Shown piece by piece: positions 5,383 through 5,615 of a stretch of DNA of 5,615 nt. The position numbers and the translations under genes were made by a program. How positions within the stretch are numbered: position 1 is the stretch's first letter; every line of letters begins with the position of its first letter. The DNA is from JBFKAV01 sp041621405 (GTDB lineage: Bacteria > Pseudomonadota > Alphaproteobacteria > Rhodobacterales > Rhodobacteraceae): NCBI GenBank assembly GCA_041621405.1, contig JBFKAV010000195.1, forward strand, positions 1 through 5,615, given 5' to 3'. The notes beneath the pieces were generated by a model. The model was not told the DNA's origin, did no database searches, and worked only from the letters and a program-made list of their open reading frames with translations.

Positions 5383-5615
5383 ATGGATCACGAAGAGCTG
5401 CGCCGCTGGTCCAAACGCGCCGCCGACTGGGCGGCCGACTACCACGCGGGCCTGCGCGACCGCCCGGTGCGGGCGCAGGTCGCGCCGGGCGAGGTTAAGG
5501 CCGCATTGCCCGCTTCCCCGCCCGAGAGCCCCGAGTCGATGGAGGCCATCTGGGCCGATTTCGAGCGGCTGGTGCCGGGCGCGATGACGCATTGGCAGCA
5601 CCCGCGCTTCTTCGC
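5383..5615 (+). CDS. PLP-dependent aromatic-L-amino-acid-type decarboxylase, N-terminal fragment
   Basis: The frame opens at the ATG at 5383 and runs off the right edge after 77 complete codons of a family that is usually about 470-480 residues. The visible part matches the N-terminus of group II pyridoxal-phosphate decarboxylases (aromatic-L-amino-acid/tyrosine decarboxylase type). It has WAADYHAGLRDRPVRAQV at about 16-33, the P.SP.E...SMEAIWADFERLV linker, and the hallmark THWQHPRFFA ending at residue 78 (partial). The PLP lysine and substrate pocket lie outside the window, so specificity (aromatic amino acid, or another acid) cannot be told. AGGA at 5372-5375 lies 7 nt upstream and overlaps the end of the small membrane protein gene, so the two genes form an operon. 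Confidence 0.9.
   Translation, partial: MDHEELRRWSKRAADWAADYHAGLRDRPVRAQVAPGEVKAALPASPPESPESMEAIWADFERLVPGAMTHWQHPRFF

Overview
The window is a high-GC, gene-dense chromosomal segment that most resembles an alphaproteobacterium, probably of the Rhodobacteraceae/Rhodobacterales type. The clearest lineage marker is a GapR (DUF2312) nucleoid protein gene at 4774-5043. That family is known essentially from Alphaproteobacteria, and the variant here has the core sequence I associate with Rhodobacterales. Species cannot be read from the sequence.

Left two thirds (1-3837, minus strand): a transport operon, read right to left. It comprises a GntR/FadR-subfamily regulator (3148-3837), an exported substrate-binding protein of the NMT1/SsuA/TauA type (2081-3055), permease 1 (1261-2022), an ATPase (474-1280) and permease 2 (1-464, cut by the window edge). 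Spacing tightens along the operon: 92 nt, then 58 nt containing a strong stem-loop, then a 20-nt overlap, then 9 nt. The two permeases are clearly related but different, which suggests a heterodimeric membrane channel. The substrate is not determinable from sequence.

Centre (3838-4008): a 171-nt divergent control region. It contains a FadR-like operator just upstream of the regulator start, a candidate promoter facing each way, and between them a nested inverted repeat (10-bp outer arms, 8-bp inner arms) whose arms overlap both promoters. Facing right is a fumarylacetoacetate hydrolase (FAH) family gene (4009-4695). The simplest model is a small ligand-controlled module: the ABC transporter imports an organic acid or aromatic compound, the FAH enzyme cleaves a ring-fission or oxo-acid intermediate, and the GntR protein senses ligand and represses both sides.

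Right end (4696-5615): housekeeping or unrelated genes. gapR is convergent with the FAH gene. A divergent 71-residue two-helix membrane protein (5163-5378) is followed four nucleotides later by the N-terminal part of a PLP-dependent aromatic-amino-acid-type decarboxylase (5383 to the edge). No RNA genes, CRISPR arrays, insertion sequences or phage-like genes were seen. No wholly new system is evident; the most unusual parts are the divergent control region and the two-permease transporter of unknown substrate.
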